From contig JAOXYB010039939.1 of NCBI GenBank assembly GCA_028565635.1, positions 1-13,167 of the forward strand: a stretch of 13,167 nt of DNA, read 5' to 3'. The first letter of the stretch is position 1. Every line of letters starts with the position of its first letter. Source of the DNA: Phoronis ovalis. Its lineage: Eukaryota > Phoronida > Phoronidae. The notes below the pieces were generated by a model. It worked only from the letters and a program-made list of their open reading frames with translations. It did not search any database and was not told where the DNA came from. The position numbers were made by a program, and so were the translations under genes. This document shows positions 1 to 8,968 of the stretch, one piece after another.

Positions 1-1516
1 CTGATAACACTATTAAAGTTCAGGCGATGTTGTAATAAAAAGTTAAACTAGATAATGCACGATCCATATTCGTTCATTAATCAACACAGTGTGTCATGGC
101 AAATTAGAGTTCCAGCATGCACCAGATTGCAGGAAATAGCACCAACAATTGCCCCCGGAACCCCTAGGTTTGTACCTGGATAGGGCAAATATCTCACTAA
201 CCTCCCTACGTTTGACCAGGGGGGTGGGGGGTAAAACCTATAATAAACGCTATACGTTTGTAGTCATTGTGATAACTTTTGAGATGATCCCTAAGCAACA
301 TATGAAATTACAATTCCCAAAGTCACCACCAGGGGAATCCTTAGTTTGAAATACAACAGAGAAAAATCTCAAACACTTCAATTAAATTTGTTATAGATTA
401 CAGCTCCAGATGGTGCTCAGTAACTATTTAGGAGAGATCTTCTATTGTGCTCCAGTCCAATTACAAAAGGTCGAACAAAGCACCAGTTGACTGTGATGTA
501 TCTAGTATACATATCATTTGTGCAAATAATTGATTTGCATGTATGTTGTCATGAAAAGCATTTTATTACTTACAAAGTCATAACATGGAATTATTCATTC
601 TTTGTATTCCATCCATTATAGCATGATTTTAATTTTGGTAGAACTTTTTTTGCATAATATACTGTATAACATTATCGTGTATCATAAATAAACAATGTGG
701 ATACCAGTAAGGTAAAACTATATTTGAACATTCGGTTATTTGTTTCAAGTGTTTTTTTTGTTAAGTTATTAAATGTTATCATGTTACAGTTTTATTATAA
801 GATGTGTTTGTATAATTGGACTCGTTAAATGCATAGGCATTAAAGTTTTATAATAAACATACAAAATTAACTATATATATGTATATTTATATTCAGTCAA
901 AGTCGTTTCATTGTAAATCCATCTGTTAGTGAGTGTTGTATACCTTCTCAACTAACATCTGGTCTTGATCACAATCAATTGTTGTTATATTCCTTCAATT
1001 GAACAAGAGTAAAATAAGTATGTCAATAAACTTTTGACCAGTCAGGAATCAGCTTTCTATCCTTTGGTTCTGTGTTGTTGACCTATTTTGTTAACTGCCC
1101 GTTAGTCCACTGTTATATTAATTGATTGTAAGCAGCAAATTTGATTGGCATCAAGAATTTTAAAGTGTTTTATATATAAATAATAGGATTATCGTTTTTC
1201 TGCTTTTCAAGATAATAAACAAAAATGGAAGAGGTTAAGCCCAGATATTAATTGAGAAGGTACAGACTACTAATGGACGGATTTATTCAGACTGGGCTTT
1301 AAGGTACCCACTGTGAGACAATTAATTAGCTTACAAACCAATCAAGAGAGTGATTTTGGTTGTCTGCTTTATAGTGAAATGTACAGTTGGTTTATATTTA
1401 TATATCTTCAGGTAATACCAAAATCTACAATTAACATTCACGAAACACAGCCCAGGTTAAAGGTTACCAATATAACTGTTATTTGAACATGCCTTTGTTA
1501 TGTAACCTTTACTTAC
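1..1516 (-). other. Start of SFK intron 6 (intron continues outside window)
   Basis: The stretch follows the GTAAGT donor at 1516. In six frames I see no kinase-domain continuation (no VAIK, HRD or DFG coding). It is AT-rich, with AATAAA-like stretches that carry no support as real 3' ends. A more GC-rich patch at 150-235 holds CGGAACCCCTAGG and the run GGGGGGTGGGGGG (219-231), perhaps a remnant of a G-rich dispersed repeat. An imperfect hairpin pairs AAGCCCAG (1237-1244) with CTGGGCTT (1292-1299). Confidence 0.75.
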
Positions 1517-1681
1517 CTTTCCATACGTCACCAAACTGTCCTGATCCAAGTTTGTCCTGTAGCTGTAGAGAATTACGTGGAATTTCCCAGTTGTCTTTGG
1601 TTTCTCTGTTCAAATCCCACATCTGAGGCTTCACTTTTGAACATGCTTGAGTCAGCTTATGACAAAGTCCATCGGCAGCCT
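1517..1681 (-). other. SFK coding exon 6: SH2 end, SH2-kinase linker, kinase glycine loop
   Basis: This 165-nt exon covers residues 220-274 plus one base. It encodes ADGLCHKL (SH2 end), the linker with KPQ (237-239) that packs on SH3 in the inactive state of family members, KDNWEIPR (Trp251, equivalent to the linker Trp before the kinase domain) and [11 protein letters not shown], the ATP-binding glycine loop. The acceptor is CTTTGCAG| (AG at 1683-1682) and the donor is GAAAG|GTAAGT (GT at 1516-1515). It is slightly longer than the vertebrate Src exon (156 nt as I recall), and the difference falls in the linker. Confidence 0.96.
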
Positions 1682-4600
1682 CTGCAAAGTAGTTGTATTA
1701 ATATCACTTATGACTGTAGTATACTTTAATACCAACTCTGAGGTCCTTTTCATTTTTTAACCTAATATTAGGTAGTACTTTACAAAACAAATCATTTCTG
1801 ATGTTTTCTGTAAATGACAAAATAAACAGGACCTTAGCCATACTAAAATTGTATTAATTTTTTTTTATTTCTGCAGATTTTCTAAAAGTAACATCATTTT
1901 TGAAAAATCCCTAAACATATTTAAAAAACTTCATTGAAGGAAAATATGTTTTAAAAAAAGAATAACTACACAATGTTGAAAGTTGTGTTGCATTCTGTGG
2001 GATGTAGCGAACATTAACATTTGGGTCTTTCAAATTGGGTAAAGTAGTTTTCCATATTTGTCACTGAATTAACTATGGATTTTCTCATTTTTTGAAAAAA
2101 GTGTACATTTCTGAGTTATCCGCAGTTTTTGGATTCTTTCCAGTTTATGTCCATTTTTCCTCTTTACAAGAACACCTACCATTATAATGCTTAACAAGCT
2201 CTGGTAATGAGGAGAACCTTCGTCGTGTGGTGATATAATACCCTCCATCATCTAGATTGCGTATCTTGTAATGTTTTACATTATCTCCCCTGGTTTGATC
2301 ATAGTCTCGCACAGATAAGGAATACATGCCTAAAATAGTGGAACATTAGCTGAACATTTTTAAAAAGTATTAGAAGAAATAGTATTGGCTAACAATTAAA
2401 AGTAACACAAAGTTTGATTTACAGAGTATAGTCATTTTTTTTAATGTTTTATGTAGGACTGTTCCATTAAAGTTATCATAAAACTGTTAAACTGTTAATG
2501 GCTTTTAACACTAAAATGAAACACTGAATTGCTTGTCACAGAAAGTGTACATAGTAGTACAGCCTTGACCTGGTTAAGTCACGGAATGTTTTAACCTTTG
2601 TCTGTAACAACTTAAACGATTCTTGTTTCCTTGGTGCACTACATGAGATGCAATCCACGCAAGCTACAAGATTCATTTTGTATTGTTTCATAAGCGCTGG
2701 ACACTTTTTCCAAAACACACGGAAATGATATATATTTTAACAGTAATGTGGTCCTGAGCTATACTTGACAATTATAGACATAAAATAGAAAGTGTCTAAG
2801 TAAAAACAAGTCCACAATTGAGTATATAAAACGACCACCAGGGAAAACACCTATTGGAATAGACATACCTGGTGATGTTTCACTTTCTCTTATAAGGAAT
2901 GTACCACGAGGGTTGCCATGGATAAGGAGATTTTTCTCTGCTTCCTTTCGGGTGATCTTTCCTAGATACCAACTGTTGGAATACAATATAAATGTGTGAT
3001 GTTTGACAATAAATGTGCAAGACAAACAAACATACTGCACTTAAAATGCTGTGAACAAAAACAAATTATAACATCTCAATTTTTAATTAACATTTTTGTC
3101 TTGGATATTACTGACTATAAAACCTCAACTCCTAATTAGTTTAAATCTGTAAAATTTAAATTTTCATCAGAAAAACAGCATTGGTTTGCATTAGCTGAAC
3201 ATGAAAGTACATGAAAATTTAAGTTTCCAGGGTGCCATAAAACTGTTTGAAATGTTTTGTTTGTGGTGTACACGATATTAGTCTTTGAAGTACTAATTTG
3301 GAAATACAAATTATTTTATATAGTTTTTGTTTAAACAATAATGAGTTTTTTTCCGCTATTTACATTTGATATTTACTTATTTGTTTTGTAAGATACCTAC
3401 TCAAAACTGTCAATACTATCCTCAACAGCGACATAATTTCTTGGAATGTAACCTTTATTACCACTGGTCGTATGAACTGCAACCCACCAGTCAGTATCAC
3501 TATAACATAAATTTCATGTAATCACAACAAAAGTCAAACTTATAATCAGGATAAAACACCATGTACTTTTCTAGTATCGACCAGAAATATCCATGCTAGA
3601 TATAATACAACACTATAGCACATATGATTAATCCATATTCCTGCAGTGAAAAAGTTTTAAATAAGTCCAATTAAAGTGAAAATTGGATATGCCTCTGACT
3701 TACGTCTCATCCACCACTTTCATCAGATCACCTTTCTTGAAAGTAAGATCTTCGTCAGCTCTTGCATCATAATCATAGATAGCCCGTACCACCTTACCAT
3801 CTGTAACACATGAAGGGATGTGTGCCTAAATCTCTATATAGTCAAAGGAACCAACTTACAATACAATGTTTTTTTCATATAAGAACAAAAATACTGCCTT
3901 TTACATTAATTTTGACCTTTCTTCACATAGAACATCCAGTCCTCTATGCTGAGGCACATACTAAGAATAGAATGCCACACTAGACAGTTACAAACTGAAC
4001 CTTTTGTAGAGTAGTACAAAACTGTAGGCTTATAGGAACAATGTTTTCCATAAGCACTTATTAGCATGTTCTGCTTAGTTCCACAACATTTTCTAAGAAC
4101 CACAGCTTACCCTCATTTACATGGAAAGTTGAATAAACGCCTGTTTTCCGGATTTAAAAGCCAAATAGAAGGAGTATTCCGATAAACAGCCCTATGTTAA
4201 AAATCAATCGCCAGATATTACGAACTCTCATTTTATTTCAGACCAGGGTATTTTTCTAACAATGGTCAGGGGTGGCTAACATGCATTAACAATTGCACTG
4301 ACAAGCGATGTGTGACAATCAAAGAGTTTGTTCAACAGTCACAATTTCTGAAATTCTTTACATATATATTATAAATAAATTGTGAGTGGTGGACGAACTC
4401 TGTAATTGTCACATGTAACTTGTCCATGCTTAATGATTTTATGGCGAGTGTTCAACGACTGTGTGTGATAGTTGGTGGATGTCAGGAAGCTATGAGTGTA
4501 CAATGTCAAAAATAAAATTGAATAATAAGTCATACAAACTATCTCTAAATTTCTTATAATTTTGGAATATTGAAACAAAATACACCGAATAATATAGAGC

Positions 4601-5448
4601 GTTGTACTACAGTGCACATTGTGGCACATTGTTATAGTCAATGATGCATCAGCAACACCAAGCTAAGACCTGTAGAACCAGCTATTTTTATTACAAGACA
4701 TAAATAACTTCCTGCTGCATTGATTTCAGTTGAAAACACTGAAAACAAAAAAAGGATGTACTTCTTGTTGAGCTATTATTTCTTGCAAACAAACTAAAAA
4801 ATATATTTTCAAATTTGTTTCATAAAAAAATATCTTACACAAAAGTGAAAATGGTGTTATTTAGAGATTTCAGTTACAGTTAGGATACCTGATATTTCTG
4901 TCATGTTTCAATGGTATTTTTGCATAGGTGTTGCATATAAACTGAACACATTTTTGTAGTGAAATGCTATTCCTAAAAATAGAGTCCCTTTACCAGGAAG
5001 TACAGAGGAAAGATTTTATGGTAACTCTTATCAGTTAATAAATGATAATTTCTTAGTATGCACCAGAGGGGGCTACTATCCAAAGAGGTTTCCAAAGACA
5101 GGGCCTGCCGCCTCTATCCAGACCAATGCACCAAGCAGGCCCTCTAAACTAATAGTTCTAGCAATACATCACAGGTTATTACCTTGGATACTCAAACTAT
5201 AATCAAGGGATTGTAACATGTATATTAAAATAGAACCTACCTTCTGGTACAGAAATACTTCTTTCTGCACCATTCGATATTCGCTGGGTTTCAATGTTCA
5301 CATTAATATCGTTTGTATTGACCACTGTGTTGTCCTGTGAAAACCTATGACCGTCATTGGTCGTCACCATGACTTGGTCTTTTGATTTATCAAATTCTGC
5401 ATTCTCTGCTGTTTTGCCGCCTTTGTCTGTGCTAAGACAGCTACCCAT
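1517..5448 (-). CDS. Src: Src-family non-receptor tyrosine kinase, N-terminal part (six coding exons; 3' end outside window)
   Basis: Membrane-anchored cytoplasmic tyrosine kinase that relays receptor and adhesion signals (family knowledge). Six minus-strand exons (5448-5241, 3800-3704, 3499-3401, 2972-2869, 2329-2180, 1681-1517) total 823 nt, all with GT-AG borders and continuous frame, giving 274 residues. Seen in order: MGSCLS start (Gly2 myristoylation, Cys4 possible palmitoylation); unique region to about residue 70; SH3 about 72-127 with AIYDY (76-80), WW (106-107) and YIPRNYV (119-125); SH2 about 136-233 with FLIRES (160-165, phosphotyrosine-binding Arg163) and HYKIR (189-193); linker KPQ...WEIPR (237-255); kinase G-loop GSGQFGDV (265-272). 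The catalytic Lys, HRD and DFG parts and the C-terminal regulatory Tyr are not in the window. The start is supported by AAAATGG context and the acylation motif. The family call is near certain. The paralogue is not: the GQFG loop resembles Lyn/Lck/Frk/Src42A rather than vertebrate Src (GCFG), so the symbol is family-level. Confidence 0.96.
1682..2179 (-). other. SFK intron 5
   Basis: 498 bp between GTAGGT and CTTTGCAG. AT-rich with T and A homopolymers; I see no embedded gene or repeat. Confidence 0.9.
2180..2329 (-). other. SFK coding exon 5: central and C-terminal SH2
   Basis: This 150-nt exon covers residues 170-220. It encodes [18 protein letters not shown] (His189 and Lys191 at the betaD positions that shape specificity and contact phosphotyrosine), GGYYIT and LPELVKHYN. 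Borders are ACTATTTTAG|G (AG at 2331-2330) and AATG|GTAGGT (GT at 2179-2178), phase 1-1. No insertion or break is visible. Confidence 0.97.
2330..2868 (-). other. SFK intron 4
   Basis: 539 bp between GTATGT and ATTTTAG. It contains a 60-codon minus-strand open frame (2536-2718) without supporting splice sites or recognisable domain, which I do not call. Otherwise AT-rich. Confidence 0.9.
2869..2972 (-). other. SFK coding exon 4: N-terminal part of SH2
   Basis: This 104-nt exon covers residues 135-170. It encodes [16 protein letters not shown] and [13 protein letters not shown], that is SH2 helix A and strand B with the invariant phosphotyrosine-binding Arg163, plus Glu164, Ser165 and Thr167 of the phosphate-binding loop. 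The acceptor is TTCCAACAG| (AG at 2974-2973) and the donor is CCAG|GTATGT (GT at 2868-2867). As I recall, 104 nt equals the vertebrate SFK counterpart. Confidence 0.97.
2973..3400 (-). other. SFK intron 3
   Basis: 428 bp between GTAGGT and TTCCAACAG, AT-rich. It separates SH3 and SH2 coding at the position conserved in SFK genes. Nothing else recognised. Confidence 0.9.
3401..3499 (-). other. SFK coding exon 3: C-terminal half of SH3 and SH3-SH2 connector
   Basis: This 99-nt exon covers residues 102-135. It encodes TDWWVAVH (Trp106 of the ligand groove), the n-Src-loop/distal region, YIPRNYV (119-125) and the EDSI connector. Borders are TTATAG|T at 3501-3500 and TTTGA|GTAGGT (GT at 3400-3399). 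The 99-nt length and phase 2-2 match, as I recall, the homologous exon of vertebrate SFK genes. Most family members have Ser or Asn where Arg122 stands here. Confidence 0.97.
3704..3800 (-). other. SFK coding exon 2: N-terminal half of SH3
   Basis: This 97-nt exon covers residues 70-102. The acceptor is TGTGTTACAG| (AG at 3802-3801) and the donor is GAC|GTAAGT (GT at 3703-3702). It encodes [15 protein letters not shown], the SH3 ALYDY motif and RT loop. Tyr78 and Tyr80 correspond to the ligand-groove tyrosines of Src SH3, and the acidic RT loop (D85, E86, D87) is retained. The intron to exon 3 is only 204 bp. Confidence 0.97.
3801..5240 (-). other. SFK intron 1 (between unique region and SH3)
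   Basis: 1440 bp between GTAGGT (5240) and TGTGTTACAG (3801). Open frames at 3906-4103 and 4369-4641 are AT-rich chance frames without domains. A GC-richer patch at 5055-5150 holds a perfect 9-bp inverted repeat (AGGGCCTGC at 5100-5108, GCAGGCCCT at 5135-5143) and two copies of ATGCACCA. It may be a small repeat remnant. Confidence 0.8.
5241..5448 (-). other. SFK coding exon 1: start codon, acylation signal and unique region
   Basis: It encodes residues 1-69 plus one base of codon 70. The protein begins [12 protein letters not shown], fitting MGxxxS/T for N-myristoylation, with Cys4 available for palmitoylation and lysines nearby. The rest is polar, low in hydrophobics and rich in Asn, Asp, Ser and Thr, as expected for the disordered, poorly conserved SFK unique domain. 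The donor reads GAAG|GTAGGT, with GT at 5240-5239 (phase 1). Confidence 0.95.
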
Positions 5449-5536
5449 TTTCTACTTACAGTCCCAGTTAATCATATATTAATTTTCTTTATGATAGTTT
5501 TTGGTGCTTCCTTGAATGTTTTACCTTTGGTCAAAG
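5449..5536 (-). other. 5' untranslated part of the SFK start-codon exon
   Basis: On the minus strand a good acceptor with a pyrimidine tract (TTTTTCATTCTCTTACAG, AG at 5538-5537) lies 88 nt before the ATG, with no better acceptor between. The exon therefore probably runs 5536-5241, with a spliced 5' leader and a non-coding exon upstream, as is common in SFK genes. The leader contains a short uORF (separate entry). The exact acceptor is inferred. Confidence 0.6.
5452..5475 (-). promoter_or_regulatory. Upstream ORF in the SFK leader (7 codons plus stop)
   Basis: The minus strand reads ATG at 5475-5473, then ATT AAC TGG GAC TGT AAG and TAG at 5454-5452 (MINWDCK). The stop is separated from the main ATG (5448) by only AAA, in the same frame. 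The uATG context (TATATGA) is weaker than that of the main start (AAAATGG). If translated, it would favour leaky scanning or short-range reinitiation and dampen kinase synthesis; that is inference. Confidence 0.45.
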
Positions 5537-5745
5537 CTGTAAGAGAATGAAAAATTGTAACCTAAAGGCTCTTATGGGCCATGGCAGCTTGGGTCAAAAC
5601 GGATAAAAACAAGATTTTGGTTTATAATACGATGCATTTTCAAATAACTCCATTTGACTTTTCTGAGTTCTTTTTCACAACAGAAGTTGAAAAAAGGAGC
5701 CAAACATCTTGTTTATATTTGTTTTGATCAAGCTCTCAGATGATA

Positions 5746-5781
5746 ACCTGCAAAGTTTCACATGACACCTGCAAAGTTTCA
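5746..5781. repeat. Short direct repeat, 15 bp x 2
   Basis: ACCTGCAAAGTTTCA occurs at 5746-5760 and again at 5767-5781, separated by 6 bp. Probably a local slippage duplication. Confidence 0.85.
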
Positions 5782-6102
5782 GGTGAGATTAATTCAAAAG
5801 AAATGTGTATTATTTTCTGGCATCATATCATATCAACTTTGACAAATTTATTAGGACTGTGTTCCAAGAATGTATAATAGGAAACTCAGAAGAAAATGTA
5901 TAATAATCTCTAAAATATTAAAAAATGCTCAAAGTATAAACAGCAAGCCTAGGGGCAGGCATTGATGTAATATAATTCCATGTAATAGAATTTTTTTAAT
6001 AACCAATTTACCGTAAAAAGTGAAGGAGGTATTAGCGGTATGTATTTCAAATTTTAGTTTTTAACTATCAATATTGTAACTTTAAAAACTACATGTCACT
6101 TT

Positions 6103-6136
6103 AATAAATGATTCTTGACTTGACTTGACTGACTTG
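6103..6136 (+). repeat. CTTGA microsatellite after an AATAAA, retroelement-tail-like
   Basis: AATAAA (6103-6108) is followed by CTTGA x3 (6114-6128) and degenerate units to 6136. A poly-A-like signal followed by a short tandem tail is the usual 3' end of many non-LTR elements and SINEs. No upstream reverse transcriptase or tRNA-like head is seen, so this is only a possible truncated copy. Confidence 0.4.
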
Positions 6137-7398
6137 CAGGTCAAACTGATAATTTACTGAATGCATAATTTTGTAAGTATTACATAAAAATTAATAATTA
6201 TAATTATCTAATTAAATTTCTATTAAATTTCTCATTATTAGTCCTGTTCCACCACTGTTGAAAATTGGATCCAAATTTATTACATTTAACATAATGGTGT
6301 TTAATAATTTTCCTGTAGGTTAACAAAAATACATCTCACTACCACAGCTGTTTAATAATCAAATATGAAACACCTAACAATAGAACCATGACTTAATCAT
6401 TCTATCTAGAGATTTAAACAACTACCTTAGTATATACACAAAACGTTCCTAAGTGTTATAAAGTCACACTGTATCTGTTTCTACATGCACAACACACTGC
6501 AAAACTCTACAAACCCTAGACTCAGAAAAACACTTCCTTAATCAGCCAGTTTTTAACATGCTTATCAATGGTAGACATGATATACTGATATTATAATCTG
6601 TCTTTGAACAGATCGTAAGTTAGAAATTTGGTACAAAAAACAGACTACACTACAAAAGTATACTACAGTATAAAAGTAGAGTAATATTATACAAATATTT
6701 CATAATTTCCTAATAGCAGAATCATATATAATTATGAGCCAAACTTTTTTTCCAAATTGTAAACTAAAATATGCTTGCAACAGTTTATTGTTTTGATTTA
6801 ACTAGTTATAGCATTGTTAACTAGCACAGTTTAATTTGTTATAGGATTACATAGCAAAATGAGACATCTGACTTAACTTAGTTACAATAGATCCAGCAAA
6901 CATTTCTAAAGAAATCCTTTGTTTAGAGCATGAGTAATGTATAATGTAAACAGAATTGAAACCTCAAGGAATGCATTTCCAATCATAAGAGCTTCAAACA
7001 TCCTCATAAATTACTAACTTGGAAAATAAAGAACATAATGCTCAATATGAAAAGCATACCAAAATAATTTACTATTGTTTTAGATATGTTATAGGGAGTC
7101 ACTATAGACTCATTATCTAGAGTAAAACATCTTGAAAAAGGTGTGATAATTTTAACAATTAAGGGTGCCCAGGGCCCTCAAGGGACCTTGTCAATCTAGT
7201 TACTATCTGAGACTACTATAACTTTTAATAGTCCCAGTTGTCAAATATTGTTATCTTGCATGCATCTCTAAGACAGCAAACAAAATGACAAGTGCCTATC
7301 CAGGAAGGAATTTCTTCTACAGCTACACTCGAAAACAAATTTGGTTCGAGTCACCGGCCATTTTGTTCTAGTGAATATGAAAAACATTGTGAGGATCT

Positions 7399-7450
7399 AG
7401 TGATACAGTAAGCTGGTAGTATTGAGTGATACAGTAAGCTGGTAGTATTA
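7399..7450. repeat. Tandem duplication, 26 bp x 2
   Basis: The unit at 7399-7424 (AGTGATACAGTAAGCTGGTA followed by GTATTG) is repeated at 7425-7450 with 25 of 26 bases identical; the last base differs. The near identity implies a recent duplication. Confidence 0.95.
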
Positions 7451-7514
7451 TCTAATAAATTTATGACTAGAATATTAAAACAGTAGTCGAGCTGAACAAC
7501 TATCCATGAAAGTT

Positions 7515-7692
7515 ATGATACTCAGTGCTCCCCATAAAATAGTGTACACATGTTCCAGGGCCAATGATATTATTTATGTAAACCCCAAACATGGATAGAT
7601 AAAATGTTGATAAATAATACAAGGCTTATGTACTAAAGTTCATTGGTGCCCTGAACAAGTATAAGCTTTTTGTGGAGAACACTGATACTAAG
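7515..7692. mobile_element. Imperfect fold-back palindrome (MITE-like)
   Basis: The left arm (about 7515-7567) read as reverse complement aligns with the right arm (about 7640-7692) over some 50 bp, with shared blocks TCATTGG, CCCTG, GAACA and CACTGA in order and small gaps. Inner segments also match (TATTATTTAT near 7567-7576 versus its complement near 7610-7619). No coding sequence or clear target-site duplication is visible. It could be a small non-autonomous transposon or a locally inverted duplication. Confidence 0.55.
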
Positions 7693-8159
7693 CACACTCA
7701 GGCTGCTATGAAAATACTTATTTTAATCAGTGCTTTAAAAAAAAATTGTATTAGAAACTATTTGGCTGAAACATTATATCTATTATAAAAAAAAGAATTG
7801 AATTTTGAGCTGTTAGGGACGTTACTTTAATAAGGTTAGATGATATACAGGGTCACTTTTGCTTTTTGAAGCTCAAACATAATTTTAAAATTTGCACCTA
7901 GTATCAAAATGTTGGTTCGCAACATCACCCAGAACAGTTTGAATGCAAAAATTTGGAAAAATTAATTGAATTTTTTACAAAAATCATAACTTTTATATCA
8001 AATCGTAATGCCAGAGATTTTTAGAACTAGTTGAAAATCAGTAAGTTATGTCTTATCATAATAGTTCAGCACTTGACTGTTCTTCTCAATGGGAGGGACT
8101 ATACACATAAGATCATATAACTAGACATGTGTAATCCCGGGGGTGGTCAATATGAAAGT

Positions 8160-8370
8160 GGGTACGCATGTTCCAACAAAATTTCGAGTGAAAGGGTATG
8201 TTTTTCGAACCATCGGTGCGTAACGAGCGTTACGTGCTTAGGGTCTGTTTTTTGGCTAAAATCACGAAAAGGGGTGTTTTTTTGGAGGTGTGACACTTCC
8301 TAAGGGGTGTTGTTTGGAAGTTTCACTTTGTTAGGGTAATCGTTAAAATTTCACTTCGTTAGGGGTGCAA
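8160..8370 (+). repeat. Degenerate tandem array, ~30-bp period, left arm of element
   Basis: Units begin with a GGG(G)T core at 8160, 8194, 8241, 8271, 8304, 8334 and 8362, spaced 34, 47, 30, 33, 30 and 28 bp. The later units share TTAGGG(G)TG, a T-run, then TTTCACTT(C/T)G. One unit contains the palindrome CGTAACG-AG-CGTTACG (8219-8234). Confidence 0.7.
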
Positions 8371-8630
8371 ATACGGTCAAGAAAACTTAATATGTTTACC
8401 AGGATGTGTATTTCCCGTCATATGAAAGTTACTTCCTGAATTGATGCTATTTTGAGAATGGCCTTTTAAAACACGGTATACGATTGGTCAGGTAAGGGTT
8501 CAGGTATCACGTGACCCACCAACGACAGTTGCTCGTCAGGTGACCATGGGGAGGACCTGCCACCCGACCCAAAAATCATGACCATGTTTATGTAACACTA
8601 AAAAATAGACTCACATTCACATCAAAGCCA

Positions 8631-8650
8631 CAGAATACAACAGAATACAA
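8631..8650. repeat. Tandem repeat CAGAATACAA x 2
   Basis: Exact 10-bp duplication at 8631-8640 and 8641-8650, inside the repeat element. Confidence 0.95.
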
Positions 8651-8886
8651 CACCCATATTTATACTTGGAGTAGACAGATTTATGGTTGCAGAAAATGAT
8701 ATTAAATTTTGACGAATTTCTGTGTACCTTTTACCCTGGCCTTTTAAATTCCTGTGGTACATTTGGGTACATACTTTTTTAGGCCTAGTCAAGAACTCTT
8801 TTGGAAAGGTACTTTTAAGCAAAATAGTGTGCAGTACAGTATCTAATAAAACAAATACTATTATTTTAAACATTGGGTATGTTTTT

Positions 8887-8968
8887 GGAATTTTTGGTAT
8901 ATTTCAGGGTTTGTTTGGGAATTTTTGGTATATATTTCAGCGTCCAAATTTCCAAATTTTTGGTATAG
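8887..8968 (+). repeat. Tandem array, ~31-bp period, right arm of element
   Basis: GGAATTTTTGGTATATTTCAG (8887-8907) recurs with a 2-bp insertion at 8918-8940 and in degraded form at 8952-8968. Read on the minus strand the units carry ATATACC, as does the array at the window's right end. The open frame across 8722-8997 is a by-product of these repeats and is not called as a gene. Confidence 0.75.

Larger units (their letters stand above)
5537..7394. other. Gene-free AT-rich stretch, probably the SFK 5' leader intron
   Basis: No exon can be supported on either strand. Small items seen: ACCTGCAAAGTTTCA twice (5746-5760 and 5767-5781); a retrotransposon-tail-like AATAAA plus CTTGA repeat (6103-6136); and a 7-bp inverted repeat ACTCGAA/TTCGAGT (7327-7333, 7345-7351). 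The rest is A/T-rich sequence without recognisable structure. Assignment to the SFK leader intron follows from the acceptor at 5537 and is inferred. Confidence 0.6.

Noticed and set aside
149-349. 66-codon plus-strand frame near the left end
   Set aside because: No recognised domain. It crosses a G-run and possible repeat remnant, and lies within the SFK intron on the opposite strand.
2536-2718. 60-codon minus-strand frame in SFK intron 4, with several Cys and Lys, as a possible alternative SH2 exon
   Set aside because: No good acceptor precedes it. An insertion here would split SH2 between exons 4 and 5, which already join in phase. No domain recognised.
4369-4641. 90-codon minus-strand frame in SFK intron 1
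   Set aside because: Residue content (Ile, Tyr, Thr, Leu, Ser) follows AT-rich composition; no motif and no splice sites.
7337-7360. tRNA T-arm-like GGTTCGAGTC
   Set aside because: No acceptor stem, D-arm or anticodon arm can be built upstream. The resemblance arises from a local inverted repeat.
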